Source: Stenotrophomonas lactitubi | Lineage (GTDB): Bacteria > Pseudomonadota > Gammaproteobacteria > Xanthomonadales > Xanthomonadaceae | Length of the DNA stretch: 64,000 bases | Direction: 5' to 3' | Assembly (NCBI RefSeq): GCF_002803515.1 | Contig: NZ_PHQX01000001.1 | Coordinates: 1,736,001-1,800,000 of the forward strand | Shown here: piece after piece, positions 1 to 8,553 of the stretch | How positions within the stretch are numbered: the stretch's first letter is position 1 | Layout of the letters: the number at the start of each line of letters is the position of its first letter | Program-made: the position numbers and the translations under genes | The notes under the pieces: model-generated | Told to the model about the DNA's origin: nothing | Seen by the model: the letters and a program-made list of their open reading frames with translations, nothing else | The model's database searches: none

Positions 1-916
1 TGAACATCACCGCGAAGCGGCTGCCGCCCTGTTCGGCCTCGGCCAGTGCCTGCACGATGCGCCGCTGCAGCAGCAGCCGGTTCGGCAGGCGGGTGAGCGG
101 GTCGTGCAGCGCGGCCTGGGTCAGTTCCTGCTGGGCGTCGGTCAACGAGGTGCTGAGCAGCGAATTGCGCAGGCGCAACAGCTGTGCCTCCACCCGCTGG
201 TCCAGCCAGGACACCACCAGCACCACCGCCAGGATCGCCACGGTCAGCACCACCACCAGCATCGCCAGCCAGTTGTTCTGCAGGCCATCGCCCACTGCGG
301 CGCCGCAGATGCTGCCTTCGGGGAAACGGGCGGCGGCCATGCCGGTGTAGTGCATGCCGACGATGGCCAGGCCGAGCAGGCCGGCGGCAGCCAGGCGGTC
401 GCCGATGCGGGTGTGCTGCGCGCGCAGGCGGAAGGCCACATACAGCGCGGTCCACGACGCGGCCACCGCAACCAGCAGCGACAGCAGCAGCCACACCGGC
501 TGATAATCGATGCCAGGTTGCATGCGCATCGCGGCCATGCCCACGTAATGCATGCTGGCGATGCCGCTGCCCATCAGCAACGCGCCACCGGCCAGGCGTG
601 GATGGGGCAGGGTACGCAGCGACACCAGCCAGAGCGCGAACACCGACGAGCCGATCGCCAGTGCCAGCGACAGCAGGGTGATGGGCAGGTCGTAGCCCAG
701 CGGAATGGGCAGGTCGAAGGCGAGCATGCCGATGAAGTGCATCGACCAGATGCCCAGCCCCATCGCAAAGCCGCCGCCGAGGCGCCACCACCAGGTCGCG
801 CCCTTGCCAGGCGCGGTGACGGTGCGCCCGGCCATCGCCAGCGCGGTATAGGACGCCATCACTGCAACCAGCAATGAGGTCGCCACCAGCCACGGGTTGT
901 ACGTGCCTACCAGCAT
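1..916 (-). CDS. MHYT-domain membrane protein with GGDEF domain (3' end outside window)
   Basis: The ATG is at 916 and the frame stays open to the window edge, so only the first ~305 residues are seen. They form a multi-helix membrane region with three MHYT-type motifs (SMHFIGM, SMHYVGM, GMHYTGM), each in a hydrophobic helix. A cytoplasmic linker and the start of a GGDEF domain follow (HDPLTRLPNRLLLQQR). MHYT domains are proposed to bind metal and sense gases. The GGDEF catalytic motif and any EAL domain lie beyond the window, so cyclase or phosphodiesterase activity cannot be judged. It lies downstream of fliR, 162 bp away, on the same strand. A role in c-di-GMP control of motility is inferred from position only. 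Confidence 0.85.
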   Translation of the reverse strand, partial: MLVGTYNPWLVATSLLVAVMASYTALAMAGRTVTAPGKGATWWWRLGGGFAMGLGIWSMHFIGMLAFDLPIPLGYDLPITLLSLALAIGSSVFALWLVSLRTLPHPRLAGGALLMGSGIASMHYVGMAAMRMQPGIDYQPVWLLLSLLVAVAASWTALYVAFRLRAQHTRIGDRLAAAGLLGLAIVGMHYTGMAAARFPEGSICGAAVGDGLQNNWLAMLVVVLTVAILAVVLVVSWLDQRVEAQLLRLRNSLLSTSLTDAQQELTQAALHDPLTRLPNRLLLQRRIVQALAEAEQGGSRFAVMF

Positions 917-1078
917 TCGTCAGTCTCCCGGACCTGCCTGTCAACGGAAAAACTACGGTGGGGCATGCGTAAGGCGGGCGACCAGGCGCCGCCGGTTGCA
1001 GCGTCCCCCCGGTCGCTGCCCATTCACTCTAACGCGGGCACCGGGGGGGACGGCAAGCAGCAAAACGTGATGACCGCG

Positions 1079-1870
1079 TCAGCGGGTCACGGCACCCGCA
1101 GCCTCGAAGGCGGCATCGAACAGGCGCTGCACCGGCGGGCCCATTTCACCGACCAGCAGGGTCAGCAGGAACAGGCCCAGCAGCAGCGAGACCGGCAGGC
1201 CCAGCTGGATCGGATTCAGCGCCGGCGCGGCGCGGGCCAGTACGCCGAAGGCCAGGTTCACCGCCAGCATCGCCACGGTCAGCGGGATGGCCAGGGTCAG
1301 TGCCCCGCGCAGCACGGTCAGCAGGAAGGTCGGGGCGATGCTGAAGAAGGCGTGCGGGTCGGGCAGGGGCGCACCGATCGGCAGGGCGCGGTAACTGTCC
1401 ACCACCAGCGAGATCAGCGCCAGATGGCCGTTGGCGGTGAAGAACAGCAGGCCGAACAGCAGGTAGAACCATTGGCCGATGACACCGGAGGTGCCGCCGC
1501 GCAGCGGGTCGCTCATCTGCGCAAACGCCAGGCCGGTGCCCTGGGCGACCAGTTCGCCGGCCATCGCGCCCGCCTCGAACACCAGCCGCAGCATGAAACC
1601 GATGGCCACGCCGATCGCCAGCTCGCGCGCGATGGTCAGTACGGTGGCGGCGTCGAAGCCGGTCCAGTCCGGTACCGGCGGCAGCAGGGGCGCCAACGCA
1701 ATGGCCAGGGTGCCGGCCAGCATCACCCGCACCCGGCCGGGCACGGCGCGGGTACCGATCATCGGCATCGCCATGGCCACCGCGCCGATGCGCAGCATGG
1801 TCCACAGCACGGTGCCGATCATGCCGAAGGCATTCAGGCCGTCGGCAGCCATCTGGGTGGCGGCGTCCAT
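1079..1870 (-). CDS. fliR: Flagellar type III export gate protein FliR
   Basis: 263 residues, close to the usual FliR length, with about six hydrophobic segments. FliR is an inner-membrane component of the flagellar export gate with FliP and FliQ. The C-terminal half has the family-typical run ending in the LGLFLLTLLVGEMGPPVQRL segment. The ATG is at 1870, 16 bp after the fliQ stop. It is the last gene of the fliL-to-fliR group. Confidence 0.95.
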   Translation of the reverse strand: MDAATQMAADGLNAFGMIGTVLWTMLRIGAVAMAMPMIGTRAVPGRVRVMLAGTLAIALAPLLPPVPDWTGFDAATVLTIARELAIGVAIGFMLRLVFEAGAMAGELVAQGTGLAFAQMSDPLRGGTSGVIGQWFYLLFGLLFFTANGHLALISLVVDSYRALPIGAPLPDPHAFFSIAPTFLLTVLRGALTLAIPLTVAMLAVNLAFGVLARAAPALNPIQLGLPVSLLLGLFLLTLLVGEMGPPVQRLFDAAFEAAGAVTR

Positions 1871-1886
1871 CTGCGTGCGCGTCCGT

Positions 1887-2156
1887 CTAGCCGATCAGGT
1901 GCGGAATGCGCTGGAACAGCAGCGTGGTGAATTCGACCAGATGGCCGATCAGCAGGCTGCCCAGTGCGAACAACACCGCAGTGAGCGCTGCAGCCTTGGC
2001 AACGAAGGCGATGGTCGGCTCGTTGAGCTGGGTCGCGGCCTGCACCACGCCCACCACCACGCCGACCACCAGGACGGTCAGCAGCAGCGGGCCGGCTACC
2101 CAGAGCACGGTGATCAGGCCGCCACGCAGTTCGGTCAGGGCAAGTTCGGGAGACAT
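1887..2156 (-). CDS. fliQ: Flagellar export gate protein FliQ
   Basis: 89 residues with two transmembrane helices, the family length. The core has the conserved QAATQLNEPTIAF stretch. FliQ forms the export gate with FliP and FliR. Two adjacent ATGs exist (2159 and 2156). The second was chosen because GGA then stands 6 nt upstream, against 3 nt for the first. The 108-bp gap to fliP, unusual in this packed operon, is filled by two GTAG-type palindromes. Confidence 0.93.
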   Translation of the reverse strand: MSPELALTELRGGLITVLWVAGPLLLTVLVVGVVVGVVQAATQLNEPTIAFVAKAAALTAVLFALGSLLIGHLVEFTTLLFQRIPHLIG

Positions 2157-2169
2157 CATGGTTCCATCG

Positions 2170-2254
2170 GTAGCGCCGGGACACGCCCGGCGGTGGTCAA
2201 TGCGGCGGCCGGCACTGCCGGCGTCGCCGCTGTAGAGCCGAGCCATGCTCGGCT
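2170..2254. repeat. Two GTAG-type palindromes between fliP and fliQ
   Basis: GTAGCGCCGGGACACGCCCG starts at 2170 and GTAGAGCCGAGCCATGCTCG at 2232. They occupy most of the 108-bp gap inside an otherwise overlapping operon. Confidence 0.8.
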
Positions 2255-2264
2255 GACCTTCGGA

Positions 2265-3044
2265 TCAGGCCGGATTGAAGCTCGCCGCCAGCGTGCCGAC
2301 GGTCAGCACCCAGCCGTCCACCAGCACGAACAGCAGGATCTTGAACGGCGCCGAGACCAGCATCGGCGACAGCATCATCATGCCCATCGACATCAGCACA
2401 CTGGCCACGACCAGGTCGATGATCACGAACGGGATGAAGATCAGGAAGCCGATCTCGAAGGCGGTTTTCAGTTCACTGGTGACGAACGATGCGACCAGCA
2501 CCGGGAACGGAATCGCATCGGGGCTGGCGTAGGTGCCGTGCCCGGCGATGCCGGCAAAGGTCATCAGGTCGGTCTCGCGGATCTGCGCCAGCATGAAGGC
2601 GCGCAGCGGCGTGGTGGTCAGCGTCCAGGCGGTCTGGAAGTCGATCTCGCCATTGAGGTACGGCGCCATGCCGGTGCTCCAGGCCTTGTCCCAGGTCGGC
2701 AACATGATCATCGAGGTGAGGAACAGGGCCAGGCCCAGCAGCACCTGGTTGGACGGTGTCTGGCCGGTGCCCAGTGCCTGCCGCAGCAGGCCCAGCACGA
2801 TGATGATGCGGGTGAACGAGGTCAGCACCAGCAGCATCGACGGGATCAGGGTGATCGCCGTCATCAGCAGCAGGGTCTGCAGCGGCAGGCTGACCGGCGC
2901 ACCGCCGATCTTGCCGACGTTGATGTCCGGCAGCGGCGTGGTCGGTGCGCCCGGGGCGGCGAACGCCAGCGCAGGCAGCAGGCACAGGGCGATCAGGGTC
3001 AGCCACGGCAGCAGGGCGGCGAGACGGGAACGGGTCACACGCAT
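2265..3044 (-). CDS. fliP: Flagellar export gate protein FliP
   Basis: 259 residues with a cleavable signal peptide (residues ~1-29, ending ALAFAAPG), a FliP hallmark. Then come the signature segments MTAITLIPSMLLVLTSFTR and a C-terminal hydrophobic pair. FliP makes the core pentamer of the export gate in the MS-ring pore. The ATG is at 3044 with GAC AGG of the fliO end as ribosome-binding region. fliO ends 1 bp before the start, so the genes are almost certainly translationally coupled. Confidence 0.96.
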   Translation of the reverse strand: MRVTRSRLAALLPWLTLIALCLLPALAFAAPGAPTTPLPDINVGKIGGAPVSLPLQTLLLMTAITLIPSMLLVLTSFTRIIIVLGLLRQALGTGQTPSNQVLLGLALFLTSMIMLPTWDKAWSTGMAPYLNGEIDFQTAWTLTTTPLRAFMLAQIRETDLMTFAGIAGHGTYASPDAIPFPVLVASFVTSELKTAFEIGFLIFIPFVIIDLVVASVLMSMGMMMLSPMLVSAPFKILLFVLVDGWVLTVGTLAASFNPA

Positions 3045-3045
3045 G

Positions 3046-3453
3046 TCAGGGGTCCTTGCGCAGCCGCTGTTGCAGCAGCTGGGCGAAATTCGGCAGGTTC
3101 TTCAGATCGGGTACGCGTACCGGCGCAGGCGGCGGCAGTGGTTCGGGCAGGGTGTGCAGGGCATTGATGCCGCCGGCGGTCACGCCCAGCAGCAGCTGCT
3201 GGCCGTTGACCTCGACCACCACCACGCGCTCCTTGGCGCCAACATTCAGGCTCGCCACCAGCTTCATGCCCTCGGCCGGGCGGAAGCCGCTGCCGGGCAG
3301 ACGCTTGAGCAGCCAGCCCAGGCCGATGACCAGGGCCAGCACTGCCAACAGGGCCAGCACCGCACCGAACAGGCTCGGTGCGGCCGGCGCATGCTGGCCG
3401 ATCTGCGGGGCCGTCTTGGCGACGGCCAGCGCGGTGGCGGCGAGCAGGTTCAA
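3046..3453 (-). CDS. fliO: Flagellar assembly protein FliO
   Basis: 135 residues. One strong transmembrane helix (residues ~29-50, LFGAVLALLAVLALVIGLGWLLKR) is followed by a soluble domain with the FliO pattern NVGAKERVVVVEVNGQQLLLGV. FliO helps assemble the FliP ring and is not needed in the finished organelle. The start is TTG at 3453, overlapping the fliN stop as TTGA. A CGGAG sequence 6 nt upstream supports it, and there is no in-frame ATG nearby. Confidence 0.9.
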   Translation of the reverse strand: MNLLAATALAVAKTAPQIGQHAPAAPSLFGAVLALLAVLALVIGLGWLLKRLPGSGFRPAEGMKLVASLNVGAKERVVVVEVNGQQLLLGVTAGGINALHTLPEPLPPPAPVRVPDLKNLPNFAQLLQQRLRKDP

Positions 3454-3785
3454 CGCAGTCTCCGGATCCGCTCGCTGGGGCTGACCACATCGGTCAGGCG
3501 CACGCCGAAGCGGTCGTTGATCACCACCACTTCGCCATGGGCGATCAGCGTGCCGTTGACGAACACGTCCAGCGATTCGCCGGCACCACGCTCCAGCTCC
3601 ACCACCGAACCCTGGTTGAGCTGCAGCAGGTTGCGGATCGGCAGGCGGGCGCGACCGACTTCCAGCGACAACGTCACCGGCACGTCGAGGATCACGTCCA
3701 GGTTCAAATCCGGGCCGGTCGCCTCATCGGCCTGCAGGCTGCTGAACTGGGCCGGGGTCGGTTCGAGGGCGTCGATATCGTTCAT
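3450..3785 (-). CDS. fliN: Flagellar motor switch protein FliN
   Basis: 111 residues made mainly of a C-terminal SpoA/SurfaceAg domain (residues ~28-105; motifs VPVTLSLEVGRARLPI and VNDRFGVRLTDVV-like). FliN forms the lower C ring with FliM and FliG and docks FliH. A short acidic N-terminal tail is typical. Its ATG overlaps the fliM stop (ATGA), as in most flagellar switch operons. Confidence 0.96.
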   Translation of the reverse strand: MNDIDALEPTPAQFSSLQADEATGPDLNLDVILDVPVTLSLEVGRARLPIRNLLQLNQGSVVELERGAGESLDVFVNGTLIAHGEVVVINDRFGVRLTDVVSPSERIRRLR

Positions 3786-4786
3786 TGCGGGTCTTCCTGG
3801 ATGACGGGTACGCGCGGACGGGTGCCCGGCGGATGGGTAGCGGTGATCTTTACGGCGTTCATGCCGTTGGCGACGCCGAACTCACCGGTGAACACCGGGA
3901 TGTTCTCCACGCACAGCGGCACCTGCGGGCTGAGGTCGATCGGCAGGATGTCGCCGACCTTCAGCCGGGTCAGGTCGCGCAGGGTCATGCGCTTGCTGGC
4001 CAGCACGCTGGACAGGGTGACTTCGGCCACGTTGAGCTGCTCGCGCAGGGTGCGGCCCCAGCTCTCGTCGCGGTCGTTGCGGTCGCTCTGGATGCCGGCG
4101 TCGAGCAGTTCGCGGATCGGCTCCAGCATCGAGTAGGGCAGGGTCACGTGGATGTCGCCGCCACCGCCGTCGAGTTCGACATGCAGGCGGCACACCACCA
4201 CGTATTCGCGCGGCGTCACGATGTTGGCGAAGTGCGGGTTGATTTCCGAGTTGATGTACTCGAATTCCACGTCCATCACCGGCGCCCACGCTTCACGCAG
4301 GTCGGCGAAGGTCTGCTTCAACAGCAGGTGGATCACCCGCATTTCGGTGGCGGTGAACTCGCGGCCTTCGATGCGCGTCGGGTAACGCCCGTCGCCACCG
4401 AAGAAGTTGTCGACGATGGCGAACACCAGGGTCGGTTCGAACACGATCAGGCCGGTACCGCGCAGTGGCTTGAAGCGGATCAGGTTCAGGTTGGTCGGCA
4501 CATACAGCGAGTGCATGTAATCGTTGAACTTGATCAGCTCGATGCCGCGCACGGACAGTTCGGCCGAGCGCCGGATCAGGTTGAACAGGCCGATCCGCCA
4601 CAGGCGCGCGAAGCGCTCGTGGACCATTTCCAGGGTCGGCATGCGACCGCGGATGATGCGGTCCTGGCTGGCGAAATCGTAGGAGCGTGCTTCGCCACTG
4701 GGGGCGTCCGGCTCGGTTTCGACCGCGCCACTGTCCACGCCATGCAACAGGGCATCGATCTCATCCTGGGACAGCAGGTCATTCAT
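3782..4786 (-). CDS. fliM: Flagellar motor switch protein FliM
   Basis: 334 residues. The N-terminus has the CheY-P-binding motif LSQDEIDALLHGV (residues 5-17). The middle CheC-like domain binds FliG (GGDGRYPTRIEGREFTATE region), and a C-terminal SpoA domain pairs with FliN. No key segment is missing. The ATG is at 4786, 10 bp after fliL, with GGGCTCCCC then ATG upstream. Confidence 0.97.
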   Translation of the reverse strand: MNDLLSQDEIDALLHGVDSGAVETEPDAPSGEARSYDFASQDRIIRGRMPTLEMVHERFARLWRIGLFNLIRRSAELSVRGIELIKFNDYMHSLYVPTNLNLIRFKPLRGTGLIVFEPTLVFAIVDNFFGGDGRYPTRIEGREFTATEMRVIHLLLKQTFADLREAWAPVMDVEFEYINSEINPHFANIVTPREYVVVCRLHVELDGGGGDIHVTLPYSMLEPIRELLDAGIQSDRNDRDESWGRTLREQLNVAEVTLSSVLASKRMTLRDLTRLKVGDILPIDLSPQVPLCVENIPVFTGEFGVANGMNAVKITATHPPGTRPRVPVIQEDPQ

Positions 4787-4796
4787 CGGGGAGCCC

Positions 4797-5318
4797 TTAC
4801 TGGGTCACGAAGCTGGTGAACAACAGGTCGTCGGCACCGTTGCTGCCGGTCTCGGCCTTCAGCACCTTCTGCACTTCGGCCAGCGAATCGGCCTGCAGCT
4901 TCTGCTTGCCGGCGATGTCGGCGATCTGCTGCGGGCTGACCTGCGAGAACAGCATCAACAGGCGTGCGCGGATGGCCGGGGCATGGGTCTTGATCGCTTC
5001 CAGCGCGGCCGGATCGCGGGTCATCAGCTGCACTTCCACCTGCAGGTAGCGCGGGCCGTCGATCGAGCCGTTGAGGTTGACCACGAACGCCGGTTCCAGT
5101 GCGAAGTACTGGGCCGGGGCCGGGGCCGGGGTGGTGGTCTTCTTCGGCGCCTGCGCGGTCTTGTCTTCGTGCTTGGACTGGGTGAAGAACCACACCCCGC
5201 CACCGGCGGCGCCGGCGGCCAGTACGGCGACCAGGGCGGTGATCAGGATCGGACTACGCGGCTTGGCGGTCTTGTCCTTCTCGGCGGTCTTCTTGGTTTT
5301 GTCAGCGGCTGCGGCCAC
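4797..5318 (-). CDS. fliL: Flagellar basal body-associated protein FliL
   Basis: 173 residues: a lysine-rich cytoplasmic tail, one transmembrane helix (residues ~24-46) and a periplasmic domain with the conserved FVVNLNG...RYLQVEVQLMTRD segment. FliL surrounds stators at the basal body. The start is GTG at 5318 with AGGAG 9 nt upstream. A sigma-54 promoter 36 bp upstream (5354-5369) makes it the first gene of the fliL-M-N-O-P-Q-R unit, separate from fliE-to-fliK. Confidence 0.92.
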   Translation of the reverse strand: MAAAADKTKKTAEKDKTAKPRSPILITALVAVLAAGAAGGGVWFFTQSKHEDKTAQAPKKTTTPAPAPAQYFALEPAFVVNLNGSIDGPRYLQVEVQLMTRDPAALEAIKTHAPAIRARLLMLFSQVSPQQIADIAGKQKLQADSLAEVQKVLKAETGSNGADDLLFTSFVTQ

Positions 5319-5353
5319 GGGGTGAAGCTCCTGAGGGTTGCTTCACCGGGATA

Positions 5354-5369
5354 TGCAAGGGGTGTGCCG
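5354..5369 (-). promoter_or_regulatory. Sigma-54 promoter of the fliL operon
   Basis: On the minus strand the sequence is CGGCACACCCCTTGCA, with GG and GC 10 nt apart as sigma-54 requires and one mismatch to TGGCAC-N5-TTGCA. It predicts a start near 5343 and a leader of ~25 nt before fliL. Confidence 0.85.
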
Positions 5370-5388
5370 GAGTGGCCGGCGAGGGGTG

Positions 5389-5404
5389 CGACGGAATTCT
5401 GTCG
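5389..5404. promoter_or_regulatory. Palindrome CGACGGAATTCTGTCG, candidate activator site
   Basis: A 16-bp near-perfect palindrome 20 bp upstream of the fliL -24 box. Close relatives occur upstream of rpoN (16520 and 16549), flagellin 3 (24445 and 24461), flgG (31785) and flgA (36506). A FleQ or FsnR site is inferred, not shown. Confidence 0.4.
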
Positions 5405-5417
5405 GGTGTTCAAATCG

Positions 5418-5535
5418 GTAGCGCCGGGCCATGCCCGGCGGAATGTCGGGAATCCGCCGGGCATGGCCCGGCGCAACCGTGTTCTGGTGGGGGCCGACCG
5501 TCCCGCTCTTGGTAGGTGCCAACCTCGGTTGGCAC
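5418..5535. repeat. Three GTAG-type palindromes (SMAG/REP-like) between fliK and fliL
   Basis: GTAGCGCCGGGCCATGCCCG begins at 5418. An inverted copy lies at 5454-5476. A GTAGGTGCCAACCTCGGTTG copy lies at 5512-5535, just past the fliK stop. The first two face each other and could form one long hairpin ending the fliE-fliK transcript. Confidence 0.8.
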
Positions 5536-5540
5536 GCCTG

Positions 5541-6674
5541 TCAGGCGTACGCGTCCAACAACCCGCGCTGGCGGATCAGCTGCGATGCCGACACCGTGGT
5601 GTCGCCCAGTGACGGTTCTCCGTCACCACCGCGACCGCCGCCAGTCTGGCTGCCCGGATTGCCGTCGCCACTGTGCTGCTGGCCGACATCGGCATGGGCC
5701 AACTGGAAGCCCTGCTCGCCGAGCAGTTCACGCAGGCGCGGCAGGCTGCTTTCCAGCGCCTGGCGAACATCGACGTGCGGGCTGCTGAAGCTGGCATGCA
5801 CCTTGTCACCGTTCATCTGCAGACGCACGTCCACCGGCCCCAGGTCTTCCGGATTGAGGCGGATGTGGGCATGACCGATCTTCTGGTCAGCCAGCCAGCC
5901 GATGCGCGCGCCGATGGCCTGGTCGAAGCCATCGTCGCCCAGTACCGGCTTCGGTGTGGGTTCGCCGTTGAAGACAGCATTGCTGGCCAGTGCGGCCTTA
6001 AGGTCCTGCAGGGCGGCGGGCAGCGGGGGCTGCAGCGGCGCCGGCGGCGCGCGGTCGCCGATCTGCAGGCTGTCGCCATCCTCGGCCCGATCCAGCGCCT
6101 TGCCACCCAGCACCAGTTCGGGCAACGGCAGGCCGCTGGCCTCACCGTCGCCGGCAGCGGATGCCGATGCGCTGACCGCGGCTGGTGCCGCTGCGGCGGG
6201 AAGTGCCGGTGCAGCCAAGGGCAGTGCACCGCCGTCGGCATCGCTGGCCGTCGGCGGCGGCACAACAGGCACCGGATCGACGCCGGTGGGCACGGCCAGC
6301 ACCAGACCGGCCAACCCCAGCGGCGGCCAGGGCGCGTCGTCCGTGCTGGTCGGGGAGTCCTTGTCATCGGCAGCTGCAGACGTTGCCTGTGCAGCGGGTG
6401 TCGATGTCGCGGGGTCAGTGGCGGCGGTTTCGCCGTCGCCCGGCCGTGGCGTCGTCTTGCCCGGATTGCCATCGGAAGTCGATGGAGCGGTGGTAGGTTT
6501 CGCCGGGCTGCTGGCGGTGGCCGCAGCACCGGTAGTGCCGGTCGACGCGCTGCCACCCTGCAGCATCTGGCCGAAATCCTTGCCCGAATCACTGCTCGAG
6601 GTGCGTGCACTGCTGGCATTGCCGCTGCCGCCGGGCGTCGGTGCGCTGGCGTTGCTGCTCAGGGGGGAGGGCAT
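5541..6674 (-). CDS. fliK: Flagellar hook-length control protein FliK
   Basis: 377 residues. The first ~240 are low-complexity, rich in Ala, Pro, Thr and Ser, as expected for a secreted molecular ruler. The C-terminal ~90 residues carry the Flg_hook domain (LGPVDVRLQMNGDKVHASFS and VRQALESSLPRLRELL) that contacts FlhB for the substrate-specificity switch. The ATG at 6674 overlaps the fliJ stop (TGATG), with GGGAGG 9 nt upstream. A GTG one codon earlier is less likely. Confidence 0.9.
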   Translation of the reverse strand: MPSPLSSNASAPTPGGSGNASSARTSSSDSGKDFGQMLQGGSASTGTTGAAATASSPAKPTTAPSTSDGNPGKTTPRPGDGETAATDPATSTPAAQATSAAADDKDSPTSTDDAPWPPLGLAGLVLAVPTGVDPVPVVPPPTASDADGGALPLAAPALPAAAAPAAVSASASAAGDGEASGLPLPELVLGGKALDRAEDGDSLQIGDRAPPAPLQPPLPAALQDLKAALASNAVFNGEPTPKPVLGDDGFDQAIGARIGWLADQKIGHAHIRLNPEDLGPVDVRLQMNGDKVHASFSSPHVDVRQALESSLPRLRELLGEQGFQLAHADVGQQHSGDGNPGSQTGGGRGGDGEPSLGDTTVSASQLIRQRGLLDAYA

Positions 6675-7156
6675 CACGATCGGCCTCCCTGCTCGCCATC
6701 ATCCTGGTCTTCGGTCTGCGCCAGGCGCGCGCGACGTGCGCCGATGTCATCCATCTCGCGCTGGTCGCGGCGGTCGGTCACCACCTTTTCCTGCGCGCGG
6801 TAGCTGGCGGCCAGCTGTTCCAGCACCGCCTTGTCACGGCTGGCCAGGATCAGGCGTGCGCGCTCGGCTTCGACCTTCTCGCGGTTGCCGTTGACGGTCT
6901 GCTGCTGCTGTTCCACCGCGCTGTCCAGCCGGTCCAGGAAGGCGCGCCGGTTCAACAGCTGCGCCGGACTGGTCGCGGCCATCTGCGCGTCGGCCATCTG
7001 TTGCGACGCATATTCCTCGGCATAGCGACGCAGTTCGTCCAGGCGCGACAGATGGGTGTCGAGCACGGTCTGGCGCTCGGCCAGGTCGCGGGCGACCGCG
7101 TCCTCATGTTCCTGGGCCCGCTTCAGCAGCGGATCGATGCGCTTGGACTGGATCAT
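6674..7156 (-). CDS. fliJ: Flagellar export chaperone/coupler FliJ
   Basis: 160 residues, almost wholly charged helical coiled coil (for example LDTHLSRLDELRRYAEEYASQQ), the FliJ pattern and length. FliJ is the stalk of the FliI hexamer and links it to FlhA. Its ATG overlaps the fliI stop by 4 nt and its own stop overlaps fliK. Confidence 0.9.
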   Translation of the reverse strand: MIQSKRIDPLLKRAQEHEDAVARDLAERQTVLDTHLSRLDELRRYAEEYASQQMADAQMAATSPAQLLNRRAFLDRLDSAVEQQQQTVNGNREKVEAERARLILASRDKAVLEQLAASYRAQEKVVTDRRDQREMDDIGARRARLAQTEDQDDGEQGGRS

Positions 7157-8553
7157 GTCAGCCTCTCATTCTCTTGTTCCACCAGGCGCTGCAACGCCGC
7201 CTGGCTGTGCGGTAGATCTGCGGCCTTGGCGACATCCTGGCCGAGGAATTCCATGATTTCCGGCCAGCGCTCAAGGGCTTCATCGGTCGCGGCGTCGTTG
7301 CCGCGCTGATAGGCGCCGATGGCGATCAGGTCGCGGTTGGCCGAGTAGGCCGAGACCAGCCGTTTCAGCTTGCGGATGCGCAGGCGCCACGGTTCGTCGG
7401 CGATTTCCGTGACCACGCGGCTGACCGACGATTCCACGTCGATGGCCGGGTACAGGCCGCTGTCGGCAACCCGGCGCGAGAGCAGGATGTGGCCGTCGAG
7501 AATCGCGCGCGCTGCATCGGCGATCGGATCCTGCGGATCGTCGCCCTCGGTCAGCACGGTGTAGAAGGCGGTGATCGAACCGCGGCCCTTGGCACCATTG
7601 CCTGCACGTTCAACCAGTGCCGGCAGCTTGGCGAACACCGATGGTGGGTAGCCACGTGTAGTGGGGGGCTCGCCCACCGAAAGACCGATCTCGCGCTGCG
7701 CCTGGGCGAAGCGGGTCAGCGAATCCATCAGCAGCAGAACGTTCAGGCCCTGGTCGCGGAACCACTCGGCGATGGCGGTCGCACGGTAGGCGCCATGCAG
7801 GCGGGCCAGCGGCGGTCGGTCGGCCGGGCTGGCCACCACCACCGCGCGGCGCAGGCCTTCCTCGCCCAGGGTGCTTTCAACGAAATCGCGCACTTCGCGG
7901 CCACGCTCACCGATCAGGCCGACCACGATCACGTCGGCGGCGGTGTAGCGGGTCATCATTCCCAGCAGCGTCGACTTGCCGACGCCGGAGCCGGCGAACA
8001 GGCCGACACGCTGGCCACGGCCGATCGGCAGCAGCGCATTGATCGCGCGCACGCCCACATCCAGGGGCTGGGTGATCGGTTCGCGTGCGAGCGGATTGAT
8101 CGATACGCCGGCCATGCCGACGTGGCCTTCCGCGCGGATCGGACCCTTGCCGTCCAGCGGCACGCCATCGCTGTCGATGACGCGGCCAAGCAGGCCTTCG
8201 CCCACTTCCACGCCGCCACGACGGGCCGATGGCACTACCCGCGCATTCGGCAGCAGGCCATGCAGTTCGGCGCTGGGCATCAGGTAGGTGCGTTCGCCAG
8301 CGAAGCCAACCACTTCGGCATCGACCCAGCCGCCGTCGACCACTTCCACCTTGCAGCTGGCGCCCAGCGGCGCTTCGCAGCCGACCGCCTCAAGTGTCAG
8401 GCCGACCGCCCGGCGCAACACGCCCTCGCGGATCAGCCCGCGGCCGTGCGCGGTGTCGACCTTCAGGCCATCCAGGCGGTTGGCCAGGCGCAGGTTGCGG
8501 GGAATGGTCCAGTCGGCCGGCGGCGATGGCTGCGACGCGGTGTCGGTATTCAT
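7153..8553 (-). CDS. fliI: Flagellum-specific export ATPase FliI
   Basis: 466 residues, F1-beta-like. The Walker A motif GSGVGKST is at ~188-195, the catalytic segment GLIGERGREVRDF follows, and Walker B is in the VLLLMDSLTRFAQAQRE region. FliI energises export of flagellar substrates with FliH and FliJ. ATG at 8553; its start overlaps the fliH stop by 4 nt. Confidence 0.97.
   Translation of the reverse strand: MNTDTASQPSPPADWTIPRNLRLANRLDGLKVDTAHGRGLIREGVLRRAVGLTLEAVGCEAPLGASCKVEVVDGGWVDAEVVGFAGERTYLMPSAELHGLLPNARVVPSARRGGVEVGEGLLGRVIDSDGVPLDGKGPIRAEGHVGMAGVSINPLAREPITQPLDVGVRAINALLPIGRGQRVGLFAGSGVGKSTLLGMMTRYTAADVIVVGLIGERGREVRDFVESTLGEEGLRRAVVVASPADRPPLARLHGAYRATAIAEWFRDQGLNVLLLMDSLTRFAQAQREIGLSVGEPPTTRGYPPSVFAKLPALVERAGNGAKGRGSITAFYTVLTEGDDPQDPIADAARAILDGHILLSRRVADSGLYPAIDVESSVSRVVTEIADEPWRLRIRKLKRLVSAYSANRDLIAIGAYQRGNDAATDEALERWPEIMEFLGQDVAKAADLPHSQAALQRLVEQENERLT

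Noticed and set aside
1479..3167. Long plus-strand frame (562 codons) opposite fliR-fliP
   Set aside because: It is antisense to well-recognised fli genes, has no family resemblance, and is the expected by-product of high-GC codon bias. The same holds for long frames at 8229-9959, 10041-12281, 12980-14563, 18655-20103, 21749-23062, 23084-24421 and 52714-55074.
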